Origin: Ignatzschineria rhizosphaerae | Lineage (GTDB): Bacteria > Pseudomonadota > Gammaproteobacteria > Cardiobacteriales > Wohlfahrtiimonadaceae | Assembly: GCF_022655595.1 (NCBI RefSeq) | Contig: NZ_CP093379.1 | Coordinates: 2,228,501-2,292,500 of the forward strand | Direction: 5' to 3' | Length of the DNA: 64,000 nucleotides | In this document: piece after piece, positions 25,801 through 35,116 of the stretch | Layout of the letters: the number at the start of each line of letters is the position of its first letter | How positions within the stretch are numbered: position 1 is the stretch's first letter | The notes under the pieces: model-generated | Databases searched by the model: none | What the model saw: only the letters and a program-made list of their open reading frames with translations | Told to the model about the DNA's origin: nothing | Position numbers and translations under genes: made by a program

Positions 25801-26778
25801 CTAAAAGAGGTCATCCGCCGTGATGCTCTTATCATGTTTTGTATAATCTGTGGGACGCTTAGCAAAGAAATCATCTAGGCTATTAGCAAATACTTCCTCT
25901 TCAAACCAAGCCATCGGTTGATAATCTTCATGACTAATGTGATAAATCTTTTCAAAACCGATCTGCACTAAACTCTCATCAACACGAAACTTCATAAAGT
26001 TTAAAAGATCATGCTTTTTCACCGTCTCAATCTCTCCTTGTAAGAAGATCCAATCGAGAATCTCTCCCTCAATTTTAAGAGAGTGCTGCACCACCTCCCG
26101 AACATGAGTAACCATTTCAGCATCAAAGAAATCGGGGAATTCTTTACGGATAATATTAATAATATAAATGCCGGCATTTGCGTGAATCTGCTCATCAATC
26201 GAAGTCCACGCAATAATATTACTGACATTTTTCATCCAGCCTTTAAAGCGAGTAAAGGACAAAATAATCGCAAATTGACTAAAGAGAGAGACATTTTCAA
26301 TCAAAAGAGAAAATAAAATTAAAGAGATCACATACTTTTGGCGATCATCACTGTTATTAGAAAACTGTAATGCCTCTGAAAGATACTCAACGCGCGCCTT
26401 AATAACCGGCACTTCTAAGAGCTTTTCAAACTCATCGTTATAATCAAGAACATCTAACAGGCGTGAATAGGCTTCTGAATGACGAAATTCACACTCTGCA
26501 AAAGTACTCCCTAACCCATTAAATTCTGGCTTTGGAAAATGGTGATAGAGATTGCCCCAAAAAGATTTTACCGCCACTTCAATCTGCGCGATGGCAAGTA
26601 GGCTATTTTTAATCGCTGACTGCTCAGCTTGATTTAAATGGGAATGGAAATCTTGCGTATCTGCGGTGAAATCTACTTCGCTGTGCACCCAAAATGCATT
26701 ATTAATCGCTTCTGTAAACTGATAAATGCCGGGATATTCAAAAGGTTTATAATTTACGCGGGAATCAAAAATAGACAT
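25801..26778 (-). CDS. nrdB: Class I ribonucleotide reductase radical-generating subunit
   Basis: This 325-residue small subunit forms a di-metal site. Ligands are visible in ECEFRHSEAY (E-x-x-H with Tyr four residues after the His, the usual radical Tyr position) and in ENVSLFSQF and IDEQIHANAG. The first metal ligand position lies in AIAQIEVAVKSFW, where Glu seems to replace the Asp of E. coli NrdB, a feature of some non-canonical subclasses. ATG 26778 is the first gene of the nrdBA pair. The metal (Fe or Mn) cannot be read from sequence. Confidence 0.92.
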   Translation of the reverse strand: MSIFDSRVNYKPFEYPGIYQFTEAINNAFWVHSEVDFTADTQDFHSHLNQAEQSAIKNSLLAIAQIEVAVKSFWGNLYHHFPKPEFNGLGSTFAECEFRHSEAYSRLLDVLDYNDEFEKLLEVPVIKARVEYLSEALQFSNNSDDRQKYVISLILFSLLIENVSLFSQFAIILSFTRFKGWMKNVSNIIAWTSIDEQIHANAGIYIINIIRKEFPDFFDAEMVTHVREVVQHSLKIEGEILDWIFLQGEIETVKKHDLLNFMKFRVDESLVQIGFEKIYHISHEDYQPMAWFEEEVFANSLDDFFAKRPTDYTKHDKSITADDLF

Positions 26779-27055
26779 CGTTGAAAATCTCTCTCAGATG
26801 AAAAGGACTTTCATGATAACTTATCAATACCTCAATGCAAATAAGAATGAAAACTATTTGATCTCAAATCTCAACAATGGCATGATCGCTCAACTAAACG
26901 CTCCATATCGTCTTAAAAACAAAAAAGAGAGCGATTGTTTATTCAACAAAAGCCCTCCCACAACTGACCATAACTGATAGGAAATCGTTAATCATCAAAA
27001 TCTTACAAGAGATGCACCACACAAAATCAGGTAAGATTTACACTCATAACGCGCC

Positions 27056-27514
27056 TTATGGCAAAGTAATAAGATATTTGATCATCCCAGGCTTTTCAGC
27101 AATCCAATCATATAGGCGCTGTGCACGGTGATTAGTCTCTTGCGTGTGCCAATAGACTCTTTCGCAATGTCGAGATTTAGCAACCTCTGTTAAAAATTCA
27201 ATTAACTGCTTACCCACTTGCTGCCCACGAACTGTGGGGGAGACAAAAAGATCCTCAAGATAACAATATGCCCCAACCGCCCAAGTAGATGAATGAAATA
27301 AGAAATGCGCAAAGCCCACTATCTCATCCCCTACTTTTGCCACAATACAATGCTGATCATATTGCGGATCTAAAAAACGATTCCAAGAAGTCGTGGTGAC
27401 CTTCTCAGAAAGGCTCACCTCATAAAACTCCTGATATCCTTGCCAAAGGGGCAACCACGCAGCAAAATCCGCTTGTGTTGCATAACTAATGACGACGTTC
27501 TTTTGCTCACTCAT
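27056..27514 (-). CDS. GNAT acetyltransferase
   Basis: This 152-residue GNAT protein has the acetyl-CoA pattern LFVSPTVRGQQVGKQLIEFL and the C-terminal RVYWHTQETNHRAQRLYDWIAE typical of the amino-group acetyltransferases. AGGAG lies before ATG 27514. It is divergent from the MocR regulator at 27644 with 130 bp between them; such regulators usually control the divergent gene, so the two may form a unit. The acceptor is unknown. Confidence 0.85.
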   Translation of the reverse strand: MSEQKNVVISYATQADFAAWLPLWQGYQEFYEVSLSEKVTTTSWNRFLDPQYDQHCIVAKVGDEIVGFAHFLFHSSTWAVGAYCYLEDLFVSPTVRGQQVGKQLIEFLTEVAKSRHCERVYWHTQETNHRAQRLYDWIAEKPGMIKYLITLP

Positions 27515-27643
27515 TATAAACTCCTGATCGCTTGTTATTTAAAGTTTCCTAAATCGGACAATATTCATCATAATGAGATCATTGGTTCCCTGTAAGAGAC
27601 ACTTTTCAGATATTTGATAGATCCACTTTTTAAAGAGGACAAT

Positions 27644-29137
27644 ATGCGACAAAAAGCCATTTTTCCAGAATTACAGCTTCAAGAAGGTCGGCTCAATGAG
27701 CAGGTCTATCATGCGATTCATCAAGCAATCTTAAGTGGCAAACTCCCTGCTGGGACGAAAATTCCCTCTAGCCGGCATCTTTCTGAGATGATGCATGTTT
27801 CTCGCAATACCATTTTACAAGGGATTGAGCAGCTCATCGATGAAGGCTATCTTGAAACTCGAAGAGGATCTGGCACTTATGTCGTCCCTTATGCTATTCA
27901 AGCATTACCTGATCAACTCATTACCAACGCGCAAAATATCCCACCATCGGCAAAGCCAGTCGAAGCACCTCAAATTAGTGATGCAATCTCACAGCTACAA
28001 TCAGGATGGAAAAGTTATCAAAATAGACAAAAACCTTTTATGGTCTTTAAGGTAGGCGTGGGTTGTACTGATCTCTTTCCGCAAACAACTTGGAGCCGAT
28101 TATTAGGGAGAATCTCTCGCCATTCACACAAAGAGATCACTTGCTATAACGATGTGATGGGTTATCTCCCGTTACGAGAAGCGCTTGCTAATTACCTTAC
28201 GGCAACACGAGGCGTTCAAACTACGGCAGATCACATTATGATCGTCAATGGCACCCAACAAGCCATTAATCTTGCGATTCAAGTGCTTCTTAACCCATAT
28301 GATGAGGTTATTCTCGATGATCCTGGCTATGATGGCGCTCTTGGCGCTTTTTTAAGCCGGCATATTAAAGTTAATCGGGTAAAAGGGGATGAAGAAGGAA
28401 CAGATATCCCTTTTGCCGAAAAACATTATCCTAAGAGTAAATTGATCTACAGTACGCCATCTCATCAATTCCCCTTAGGTACAACCATGAGCCTATCTCG
28501 GCGCTTACAACTACTAGAATGGGCAAATGCCGGCAATCGTTGGATATTTGAAGATGATTATAATGGGGAGTTTCGCTACCGATCAAGATCTATTCAAGCC
28601 TTGCAAGGATTAGATCACATGAACCGCGTGATCTATTCCGGCACCTTCTCTAAGATGTTTTATCCGGGATTTCGCTTAGGATTTCTGGCACTACCGACTG
28701 CTTTAATTGAACCTTTTAAAATTGCCAAATATTACGCAGATGCTTGTAACTCTTTTTTAGAGCAAGCAGTATTAGCAGCTTTTATTAAAGAGGGGGAATA
28801 TGCCAAACATGTTCGCCGAATTCGCCGTGCATGTTTAGAGCGAAAAAACACCTTAAGATCAAGCGTTCAAGAACATTTTGCAGATGATCTTATCATTCCT
28901 CCTACAGACTCCGGGATTCATAGTGTCGCTTGGCTTAAAAACTCAGAAGACCTTCCCTACCTACTGGAGGCTTGCCAAACGCTTAACCTTGGGCCGCAAT
29001 CCTTAGATAGGCACCGATCAAAGCCCTTATCGCAAAAAGCGCTACTCTTTGGTTTTGCGGCGCACTCTCCAGAAATTATTACGGATAATATTCAAAATCT
29101 TGCAAAATTATTCTATGCTTTAAAGAAGAGTCATTAA
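27644..29137 (+). CDS. MocR-type (GntR + aminotransferase) transcription regulator
   Basis: This 497-residue protein has a GntR winged helix at about 10-80 (LPAGTKIPSSRHLSEMMHVSRNTI, GYLETRRGSGTYV). It is fused to a class I aminotransferase fold with the PLP lysine in YSGTFSKMFYPGFRLGFL. MocR/PdxR proteins sense PLP or aminated metabolites. I use ATG 27644 (MRQKAIF) because AGAGGA precedes it; ATG 27614 lacks such a site. The divergent GNAT gene is the likely target. Confidence 0.88.
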   Translation: MRQKAIFPELQLQEGRLNEQVYHAIHQAILSGKLPAGTKIPSSRHLSEMMHVSRNTILQGIEQLIDEGYLETRRGSGTYVVPYAIQALPDQLITNAQNIPPSAKPVEAPQISDAISQLQSGWKSYQNRQKPFMVFKVGVGCTDLFPQTTWSRLLGRISRHSHKEITCYNDVMGYLPLREALANYLTATRGVQTTADHIMIVNGTQQAINLAIQVLLNPYDEVILDDPGYDGALGAFLSRHIKVNRVKGDEEGTDIPFAEKHYPKSKLIYSTPSHQFPLGTTMSLSRRLQLLEWANAGNRWIFEDDYNGEFRYRSRSIQALQGLDHMNRVIYSGTFSKMFYPGFRLGFLALPTALIEPFKIAKYYADACNSFLEQAVLAAFIKEGEYAKHVRRIRRACLERKNTLRSSVQEHFADDLIIPPTDSGIHSVAWLKNSEDLPYLLEACQTLNLGPQSLDRHRSKPLSQKALLFGFAAHSPEIITDNIQNLAKLFYALKKSH

Positions 29138-29171
29138 TAAGAGAATATAAGTGATTCTATTTAAGAAGCAC

Positions 29172-29371
29172 TATAGTGAAATAAGGCTAGAAAAGCCTTT
29201 GACTTAAATTGCGGGCACGAGATAGTAAGAAGAATACGCGCATTCCTTCCCGCTACAAGATAGATCTTTTAAAATGAAGAAACGATATTTTAAAAGTAAA
29301 AAATACCGCTTATGAAACAAAGCAGCTTGCATGATGGCAAATAGGCAGGCTCTGAAACTGATTTTATTATA
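29172..29371. repeat. MITE-like element K
   Basis: A 200-bp non-coding block begins TATAGTGAAAT and ends ATTTTATTATA, so its ends are inverted copies of the family terminus. The inside carries a CAGCTTGCATGATGGC segment shared with other members. Its right end reaches the ribosome site of the gene at 29387, so it may supply part of that gene's leader. Confidence 0.55.
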
Positions 29372-29386
29372 AAAGGAGTTTTCCTA

Positions 29387-29968
29387 ATGACGCCCCTCAA
29401 AAAGATCTTTACAGCGATCAAAGAAGATCCGATGAATCAAGTCTATACTAAGCAAGGAATCGACCCTCTTTACAGTGCATCCACGAAGGCGAAGATTTTA
29501 ATTATCGGTCAGGCGCCAGGAAGAATTGCCGAAGAGACTAAACTTTACTGGAATGATCCAAGCGGTGATCAATTACGCGAATGGTTACAAGTTTCACGGG
29601 AAACATTTTATGATACAGACCTCTTTGCGATCTTACCGATGGATTTTTACTTCCCCGGCAAAGGTCAATCTGGCGATCTTCCTCCGCGTAAAGGTTTTGC
29701 TGAAAAGTGGCACCCAAAGCTATTGGAACTAATGCCAAATATCCAACTGACAATTATCATTGGTAGCTACGCCAATCACGCATACTTAGCAACTTCTCCT
29801 AAAGAAACATTGACTGACATCGTCCATCACTACGCACAATACCTTCCAAAATACTTCCCCCTAGTCCACCCATCTCCCCGCAATCGCATTTGGCAAAAGA
29901 AAAACCCGTGGTTCAAGCAAGAAGTAGTGCCGGCATTACAAATTCAGGTGCAAAAAATTCTTCGTTAA
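29387..29968 (+). CDS. Uracil-DNA glycosylase family protein
   Basis: This 193-residue protein belongs to the UDG superfamily. Motif A is IIGQAPGRIAEE (residues about 37-48) and the C-terminal motif is LVHPSPRNRIW. Between them are LFAILPMDFYFPGKG and the core strand LTIIIGSYANHAY. Members of this branch with GQAPG differ from classical Ung and are mostly uncharacterised, so base-excision activity is possible but unproven. AAGGAG before ATG 29387 supports the start. Confidence 0.82.
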   Translation: MTPLKKIFTAIKEDPMNQVYTKQGIDPLYSASTKAKILIIGQAPGRIAEETKLYWNDPSGDQLREWLQVSRETFYDTDLFAILPMDFYFPGKGQSGDLPPRKGFAEKWHPKLLELMPNIQLTIIIGSYANHAYLATSPKETLTDIVHHYAQYLPKYFPLVHPSPRNRIWQKKNPWFKQEVVPALQIQVQKILR

Positions 29969-29982
29969 TGACTTTGAGAATA

Positions 29983-30013
29983 AAAAAGCTCCCGAAAACT
30001 TCGAGAGCTTTTT
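29983..30013. terminator. Bidirectional terminator between UDG gene and cstA
   Basis: AAAAAGCTC (29983-29991) pairs with GAGCTTTTT (30005-30013). A run on the left and T run on the right allow use by both converging genes. Confidence 0.85.
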
Positions 30014-30071
30014 AGTAGAAAGAGCAAAGCTTTCTCTCTATGCCATTTCTATCTTTATAAGTAAGCTTTAA

Positions 30072-31574
30072 TTAAAGTCCCTTACAATTAAAGCCATAAC
30101 CTTCTGGCGCTGAGCCATCCCATCCTGTTAAATCTTCTTCCAGTGGCATATCTAATGCTCTTTGACGCTTTGCCTGCCAAAAGAAGAGCGCAACTAATAT
30201 TACCGAGATAATCACCGCCCCGATTTGAGAAATCTCTGTCGATAAACCAAATCCAATAGGCTGTTCTAAGATATAGGTTGTTGTAGCCATTAACATAAAG
30301 ATTCCTGGCAATAATGAAATCCAGTAATTTTTATGACTAATATAGAGATACATAGCCCCAACAAAAAGTGCAATCACTGCGGTTGACTGATTCGCCCATG
30401 AGAAATAACGCCATAGAATATTAAAATCTAGTTGTAATAAAATTGCCGAGATTACAAACATCGGTAATGCAATCCATAAACGACGAGTAATTTTCTCTTG
30501 CCCAATTTTTAGATAGTCAGCAATAATCATTCTAGCGCTTCTAAAGGCTGTATCTCCAGAGGTAATCGGTAAAATAATCACCCCTAAAATAGCAATAGTA
30601 CCGCCAAAACCACCTAACATCATGACCGCAACTTTACTCACCACTAACGCAGGTCCGCCTTCTTTAAGAACCGTACTTAATCCAGCGCCAAATGGGGCTG
30701 TAGGATCATAAAACATCGCCATTGCAGCCGCCGCCCAAATCATCGCGATAACCCCTTCTGCAATCATCATTCCGTAGAAAATTTTACGCCCATGACGTTC
30801 ATTTTGTGTCGTTCGAGAGATAATAGGTGATTGTGTAGCATGAAAACCTGATAGCGCGCCACACGAGATAGTTAAAAAGAGAAGAGGGAAAATCGCTAAA
30901 CCACCAGGATGGAGATTCGTTAATGTTAGCTCCGGAATATTTGCAGCTTCCCCTGTGACGATAAGGCCCACACCAATCCCCACAGCACTTAATACTAATA
31001 ACATGCCAAAAATTGGATAAAAACGGCCAATAATTTTATCAATCGGCAATAGTGTCGCTAATACATAGTAGATAAAGATTACAGAGACAATAAGCGCCAT
31101 TCCAACCTTTCCACCCATTAGATCATAAAGTAACTGCCCTGGCGCTGACACAAAGACCGTTCCCACAAGCACTAACAATAATAGTGCAAACGCATTTACA
31201 ATATGGCGCATCGCCTTCCCTAAAAACTTCTCGGCAAGCTCTGGTAGATGGGCGCCCCGATTACGGATAGAGATCATTCCTGTTAAATAATCATGTACTC
31301 CGCCCGCTAAGATACAGCCAAAAACAATCCATAAAAAGGCCACAGGCCCATATAATGCTCCTAAAATAGGGCCAAAAATAGGACCTACACCGGCAATATT
31401 TAAAAGCTGAATTAAAGAATTCTTTGCTGTATTCATAGGAACATAATCAACCCCATCGCTACTTGTGTAAGCCGGTGTTGGGCGCTCCTTAATTCCAAAG
31501 ACTTTCTCAACATATCGTCCATAGGTAAAATACCCAAGGATCAATAATAATATACCCCCAATAAATGTAAACAT
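30072..31574 (-). CDS. cstA: Carbon starvation protein CstA-family transporter
   Basis: This 500-residue polytopic membrane protein has the CstA signature (AKNSLIQLLNIAGVGPIFGP, GGVHDYLTGMISIRNRG, CGALSGFHATQSP). It is a short-form member; E. coli CstA and BtsT (YjiY) are about 700 residues. The E. coli family imports peptides or pyruvate, so a pyruvate or amino-acid symport role is plausible. It is monocistronic, with a terminator at each side. Confidence 0.88.
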   Translation of the reverse strand: MFTFIGGILLLILGYFTYGRYVEKVFGIKERPTPAYTSSDGVDYVPMNTAKNSLIQLLNIAGVGPIFGPILGALYGPVAFLWIVFGCILAGGVHDYLTGMISIRNRGAHLPELAEKFLGKAMRHIVNAFALLLLVLVGTVFVSAPGQLLYDLMGGKVGMALIVSVIFIYYVLATLLPIDKIIGRFYPIFGMLLVLSAVGIGVGLIVTGEAANIPELTLTNLHPGGLAIFPLLFLTISCGALSGFHATQSPIISRTTQNERHGRKIFYGMMIAEGVIAMIWAAAAMAMFYDPTAPFGAGLSTVLKEGGPALVVSKVAVMMLGGFGGTIAILGVIILPITSGDTAFRSARMIIADYLKIGQEKITRRLWIALPMFVISAILLQLDFNILWRYFSWANQSTAVIALFVGAMYLYISHKNYWISLLPGIFMLMATTTYILEQPIGFGLSTEISQIGAVIISVILVALFFWQAKRQRALDMPLEEDLTGWDGSAPEGYGFNCKGL

Positions 31575-31751
31575 CCTCTCCTCCTAAGTTCTATCTTCGA
31601 TCAAGGTGGACGCTCATTTTTTGGTTATTCCTTGACCTTAATATTTATTTTTATAAAGCGTCAATTAATGTATAGCCTTTATTCGCTCTTTTGTAAAATT
31701 TAACGAATAATATTAAATATCTATTATCAATAAAAATATTGAAGTCTTAAA

Positions 31752-31789
31752 AAAACCTCTATCAAATCATCATCTTCGATAGAGGTTTT
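31752..31789 (-). terminator. Terminator of the Rieske gene
   Basis: AAAACCTCTATC (31752-31763) and GATAGAGGTTTT (31778-31789) form a 12-bp stem, followed on the minus strand by T residues. It lies between the Rieske gene and cstA, both leftward. Confidence 0.85.
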
Positions 31790-31891
31790 AAATTTCAGCA
31801 AATGAAATAGGCGACACTATCTCATCGATATCAATATTAAAATAAGCCTATTTCACTCATTTCATCTGTTGCATGCATCAATAACTGCTTT

Positions 31892-32224
31892 CTAATTAAT
31901 AGCATCTACTGCTTCTAATTCGCTATCTATATAAACATCACTCTCTTCAACCATCACTCGATAGGTACGAAGAGGCTTCTTACAAGGCGCAGCCGTTGCT
32001 TCTCCTGTCATGATATTAAATTCCCCCCAATGCTTCGGACAACTTACCGTATCATCAAAGTAATCCCCTTCGGAAAGAGATGCTGTAGCATGAGTACACA
32101 TATCATCTGTTACAAAATATTCACCATTACGATTAAATGCCAGCAGCTCCCCCACTTCCGTTTCAAACTTGCGCATTTCGCCTTTTTCAAGATCATCAAC
32201 CTTACAGATAAATACTTTTGCCAT
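31892..32224 (-). CDS. Rieske [2Fe-2S] ferredoxin
   Basis: This 110-residue soluble Rieske protein has cluster ligands CTHATASLSEG (Cys-x-His) and CPKHWGEF (Cys-x-x-His). It resembles the ferredoxin parts of aromatic-ring dioxygenases (BphF/CarAc-like) and NirD, but no oxygenase or reductase gene is nearby, so its electron partner is unknown. Confidence 0.87.
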   Translation of the reverse strand: MAKVFICKVDDLEKGEMRKFETEVGELLAFNRNGEYFVTDDMCTHATASLSEGDYFDDTVSCPKHWGEFNIMTGEATAAPCKKPLRTYRVMVEESDVYIDSELEAVDAIN

Positions 32225-32388
32225 CTTATCACTCCCATCTTTAATATCATTTTGATATTACTGCTCTATTAAATATCATTGTCATATCATTTATAACAGC
32301 ACATCAAAACTCCATAATGATTAATGCGCTACTTATTATCGCAGGTTCTATTATAACGCAATAATTTTATACGCTATAGAACCAAAAA

Positions 32389-32413
32389 AGCCTACTGATA
32401 AAATCAGTAGGCT
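32389..32413 (-). terminator. tRNA-Glu terminator (copy 1)
   Basis: AGCCTACTGAT and ATCAGTAGGCT form an 11-bp stem, followed by TTTTTT on the minus strand. An almost identical hairpin follows the second tRNA-Glu (32980-33004). Confidence 0.85.
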
Positions 32414-32419
32414 TGTATT

Positions 32420-32494
32420 TGGCGTCCCTACGGGGATTCGAACCCCGGTTGCCGCCGTGAAAGGGCAGTGTCCTAACCGCTAGACGATAGGGAC
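32420..32494 (-). tRNA. tRNA-Glu (TTC), copy 1
   Basis: A 75-base cloverleaf reads from GTCCCTATCGTCTAGCGG to a genomically encoded CCA. The anticodon loop is CTTTCAC (anticodon TTC), the T arm GGTTCGAATCC, and the acceptor GTCCCTA pairs with TAGGGAC. It is identical to the copy at 33012-33086. Confidence 0.95.
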
Positions 32495-32622
32495 TAAATC
32501 TATTCTTTTGGAAGCTATTCCTCGTGAACAGGCGACTATAATATGACTAATTGCGAAGAATGTCAAAATTTATAATGAATATTTTTCAATCAACATCAAT
32601 AATCGTCCGTTTTCAAACTTCC

Positions 32623-32778
32623 ATAGACGATTCGGTTTAAGAATCACCATTTTAAATAGTGAAATAGAGCCGTATGTGAATCAAGCTTGTTGGCATGATA
32701 CCCAAGAGAACAACTCTTACGTGTCTTATCATAAACCTGCAGGCAATCTAGCTCCGTGCTGTTAAAGCGACTTTATAG
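32623..32778. repeat. MITE-like element A
   Basis: It begins ATAGACGATTCGGTTTAAGA and ends in a degenerate inverted copy that overlaps the left end of element B. The inside carries AAGCTTGTTGGCATGATACC, related to the AGCTTGCACGATGCCGG core of other copies. It contains no gene. Confidence 0.5.
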
Positions 32779-32932
32779 TCGATTCGGTTCAAGAAAAACT
32801 ATCTTAAAAGTAAAAACAAGACAACGTGGGAATCAAATCAGCTTGCACGATGCCGAGTATAACTGTTTTTACACTACTCATAACCGATACTCCGGCAATC
32901 TAACTCAGTCACTTTTAAACCGATTTTACTAT
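32774..32932. repeat. MITE-like element B
   Basis: A 159-bp element runs from TATAGTCGATTCGGTTCAAG to TTTAAACCGATTTTACTAT; the ends are imperfect inverted repeats of about 20 bp. The core contains CAGCTTGCACGATGCCG and a matching CCGGCAA. It lies between the two tRNA-Glu genes. A 77-codon ORF over it (32756-32989) is most likely not a gene. Confidence 0.6.
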
Positions 32933-32979
32933 CAAACCAGATTTTACTATCTAAACGATCAGCCTTCTAAAACCAAAAA

Positions 32980-33004
32980 AGCCTACTGATAAAATCAGTA
33001 GGCT
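32980..33004 (-). terminator. tRNA-Glu terminator (copy 2)
   Basis: The hairpin AGCCTACTGAT/ATCAGTAGGCT is flanked by AAAAAA on its left (T run on the minus strand). It matches the copy after the first tRNA, so gene and terminator were duplicated together. Confidence 0.85.
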
Positions 33005-33011
33005 TATAATT

Positions 33012-33086
33012 TGGCGTCCCTACGGGGATTCGAACCCCGGTTGCCGCCGTGAAAGGGCAGTGTCCTAACCGCTAGACGATAGGGAC
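33012..33086 (-). tRNA. tRNA-Glu (TTC), copy 2
   Basis: A 75-base tRNA identical in sequence to the copy at 32420-32494, with CCA encoded and anticodon TTC. The two are 517 bp apart in the same direction, separated by a terminator and two MITE-like elements, so each seems to have its own promoter. Confidence 0.95.
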
Positions 33087-33341
33087 CAAACTGTTTCTTT
33101 TAGACTTCGTCCTCGAGAACAGGAGGCTATAATAGTATTATCCATAGGGGATGTCAAACAGATCCCCTAATTTTATTGAAGCATTATTGCTCATTCACAA
33201 AAAATTAGATCTTTTCAAGAAGTTACAAGCCATTTTGCGGTCTTTTCTTTCAAAAAAATGGGTAGATCTCAAGAAATTTGTGAAATAATGATTTCTCTTA
33301 CCACTACTATCTTTTGGCTATAAAATAGACACTTAATAAAA

Positions 33342-33501
33342 TATAGTTGATTCGGTCTAAGAAACACTATTTTAAAAATATTAAGGGTACAGATTATGTA
33401 TCAAATAAGCTTGCACGATGCCGGATAGAACTATTCCTGTGCTTCTCATAGCCAATGCGCCGGCAACCTGATTCAGTCACTTTTAAACCGATTTCACTAT
33501 A
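33342..33501. repeat. MITE-like element C
   Basis: This 160-bp element begins TATAGTTGATTCGGTCTAAG and ends TTTTAAACCGATTTCACTATA: inverted ends of about 20 bp. The core has AGCTTGCACGATGCCGGATA and GCGCCGGCAACC, which can pair as CCGG-containing arms. It is the clearest copy of the family in this window. Confidence 0.65.
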
Positions 33502-33534
33502 AAATAGCCTTTCTTAAGGCTATATCACTATAAA

Positions 33535-33562
33535 AAAAGCGCTTCCAAAGGAAACGCTTTTT
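33535..33562 (-). terminator. Terminator of sucAB-lpdA operon
   Basis: AAAAGCGCTTCC pairs with GGAAACGCTTTT across a short AAA loop. The left A run gives a T tract on the minus strand, 28 bp after the lpdA stop. Confidence 0.85.
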
Positions 33563-33589
33563 ATTTTTAAACAATCTTTTACTAAATGA

Positions 33590-35020
33590 TTATTTACGGT
33601 TCATCATATGAATTGCACTTTTATGAATGCCGTGTGCTGCTTCCATTACACTTTCTGCTAAAGTTGGGTGAGCATGCATTGTACTTGCGAGATCTTCAGA
33701 AGTACCGCCAAATTCAAGAACAATCACTGCCTCATGAATTAACTCTGAAGCATTTGCCCCAACAATATGAACACCAAGAAGTTTATCCGTTTTTGCATCT
33801 GCAATGACTTTAACTAAACCTTCCGTTGCACCCATTGCTTTCGCTCGGCCTGATGCCGCAAATGGGAATGAACTTGTCACAACATCAATACCATCTGCTT
33901 TACATTGCTCTTGCGTTTTTCCTGCCCAAGCAATTTCAGGATGCGTATAGATTACCCATGGCACTGCATCATAATTAACACGGCCATACTGCCCTGCAAT
34001 ACGCTGAGCAACAGCAATCCCTTCAGCCGATCCTTTATGCGCAAGCATCGGACCACGAACTAAGTCACCGATTGCCCAAACATTGGCAATATTAGTCTTA
34101 CAGTTATCGTCTGCTTTAACTAAACGACCATCCATCTCAAGACCTACAGCTTCATCCACGATGCCATCTGTAAATGCCTTACGACCAACAGCTACTAAAA
34201 GATAATCAAATTTCTCTTCATGATCACCATCTTTATCAGCATATTTTACAACAACGTCTTTCGCGCTTGCTTTAGACTCTGTCACTTTCGCGCCTAAACG
34301 AATATCTAAGCCTTGCTTCTTAAAGTGTTTCGCGGCATCTTTAGCAATTTGCTGATCAGCTGCTGAAAGGAAGTTATCCATCGCTTCAAAAATCACAACT
34401 TCAGAGCCTAAACGCGACCAAACGCTCGCCATCTCTAAACCAATAACACCGGCACCAATCACGCCTAAACGTTTTGGCACTTCTGTTAAGTTAAGTGCGC
34501 CTTCTGAGTCGATAATACGCTTATTATCAACCACTGCTGATGGAATATCCATTGGCACCGAACCTGTTGCTAAAACCACATCTTTCGCTTTATAGGTTGC
34601 AACTTTCCCCTCATGATCTGTAACTTCAACAACATTATCTTTAAGAAGTTTGCCAGCACCTTGTAACCACTCTACTTTATTCGCTTGGAATAGCATTGCA
34701 ATACCAGAGGTTAATTCAGTAACGATCTTATCTTTACGCTCGATCATACCTTTAGGATCCATCTTGATATCACCTACCGTAATACCATGCTCAGCTGATG
34801 CATCTTTTGCATTAACATAGAGCGCTGATGATTCTAAGAGAGCTTTAGAAGGGATACAACCTACGTTTAAGCAAGTTCCACCTAACGCGGGCTTTCCTGA
34901 TTTACCAATCCACTTCTCAACACACGCTGTTTTAAGACCTAGCTGCGCTGCGCGGATAGCATTTACATAACCTGCAGGACCACCACCAATTACAATTACA
35001 TCAAATTCTTTCGCTGCCAT
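33590..35020 (-). CDS. lpdA: Dihydrolipoyl dehydrogenase (E3)
   Basis: This 476-residue flavoprotein disulfide reductase is the E3 component of 2-oxoglutarate dehydrogenase, reoxidising lipoyl groups with NAD+. It has the FAD motif VIGGGPAGYVNAI, the redox disulfide GGTCLNVGCIPSK, the NAD motif GVIGAGVIGLEMAS and the C-terminal HAHPTLAESVMEAAHG with the catalytic His-Glu pair. It is the third gene of the sucA-sucB-lpdA operon and may also serve other 2-oxoacid complexes. Confidence 0.96.
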   Translation of the reverse strand: MAAKEFDVIVIGGGPAGYVNAIRAAQLGLKTACVEKWIGKSGKPALGGTCLNVGCIPSKALLESSALYVNAKDASAEHGITVGDIKMDPKGMIERKDKIVTELTSGIAMLFQANKVEWLQGAGKLLKDNVVEVTDHEGKVATYKAKDVVLATGSVPMDIPSAVVDNKRIIDSEGALNLTEVPKRLGVIGAGVIGLEMASVWSRLGSEVVIFEAMDNFLSAADQQIAKDAAKHFKKQGLDIRLGAKVTESKASAKDVVVKYADKDGDHEEKFDYLLVAVGRKAFTDGIVDEAVGLEMDGRLVKADDNCKTNIANVWAIGDLVRGPMLAHKGSAEGIAVAQRIAGQYGRVNYDAVPWVIYTHPEIAWAGKTQEQCKADGIDVVTSSFPFAASGRAKAMGATEGLVKVIADAKTDKLLGVHIVGANASELIHEAVIVLEFGGTSEDLASTMHAHPTLAESVMEAAHGIHKSAIHMMNRK

Positions 35021-35116
35021 CTATATATTCTCCTTACAAAAGATCCTTTATCATCATTTAAAATAATAAAGGATCCATTTAATATTTTAATATTTCTATG
35101 AAGTATCAGGTCAGAA

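Larger units (their letters stand above)
33087..33589. other. Non-coding stretch upstream of tRNA-Glu / after lpdA
   Basis: No gene is visible in these 503 bp. It includes AT-rich sequence that should hold the tRNA promoter, the MITE-like element C (33342-33501) and the lpdA terminator (33535-33562). Confidence 0.6.

Noticed and set aside
32756-32989. 77-codon ORF between the tRNA-Glu genes
   Set aside because: It covers a MITE-like repeat, has no ribosome site, and its Arg/Tyr-rich translation has no protein-like pattern.
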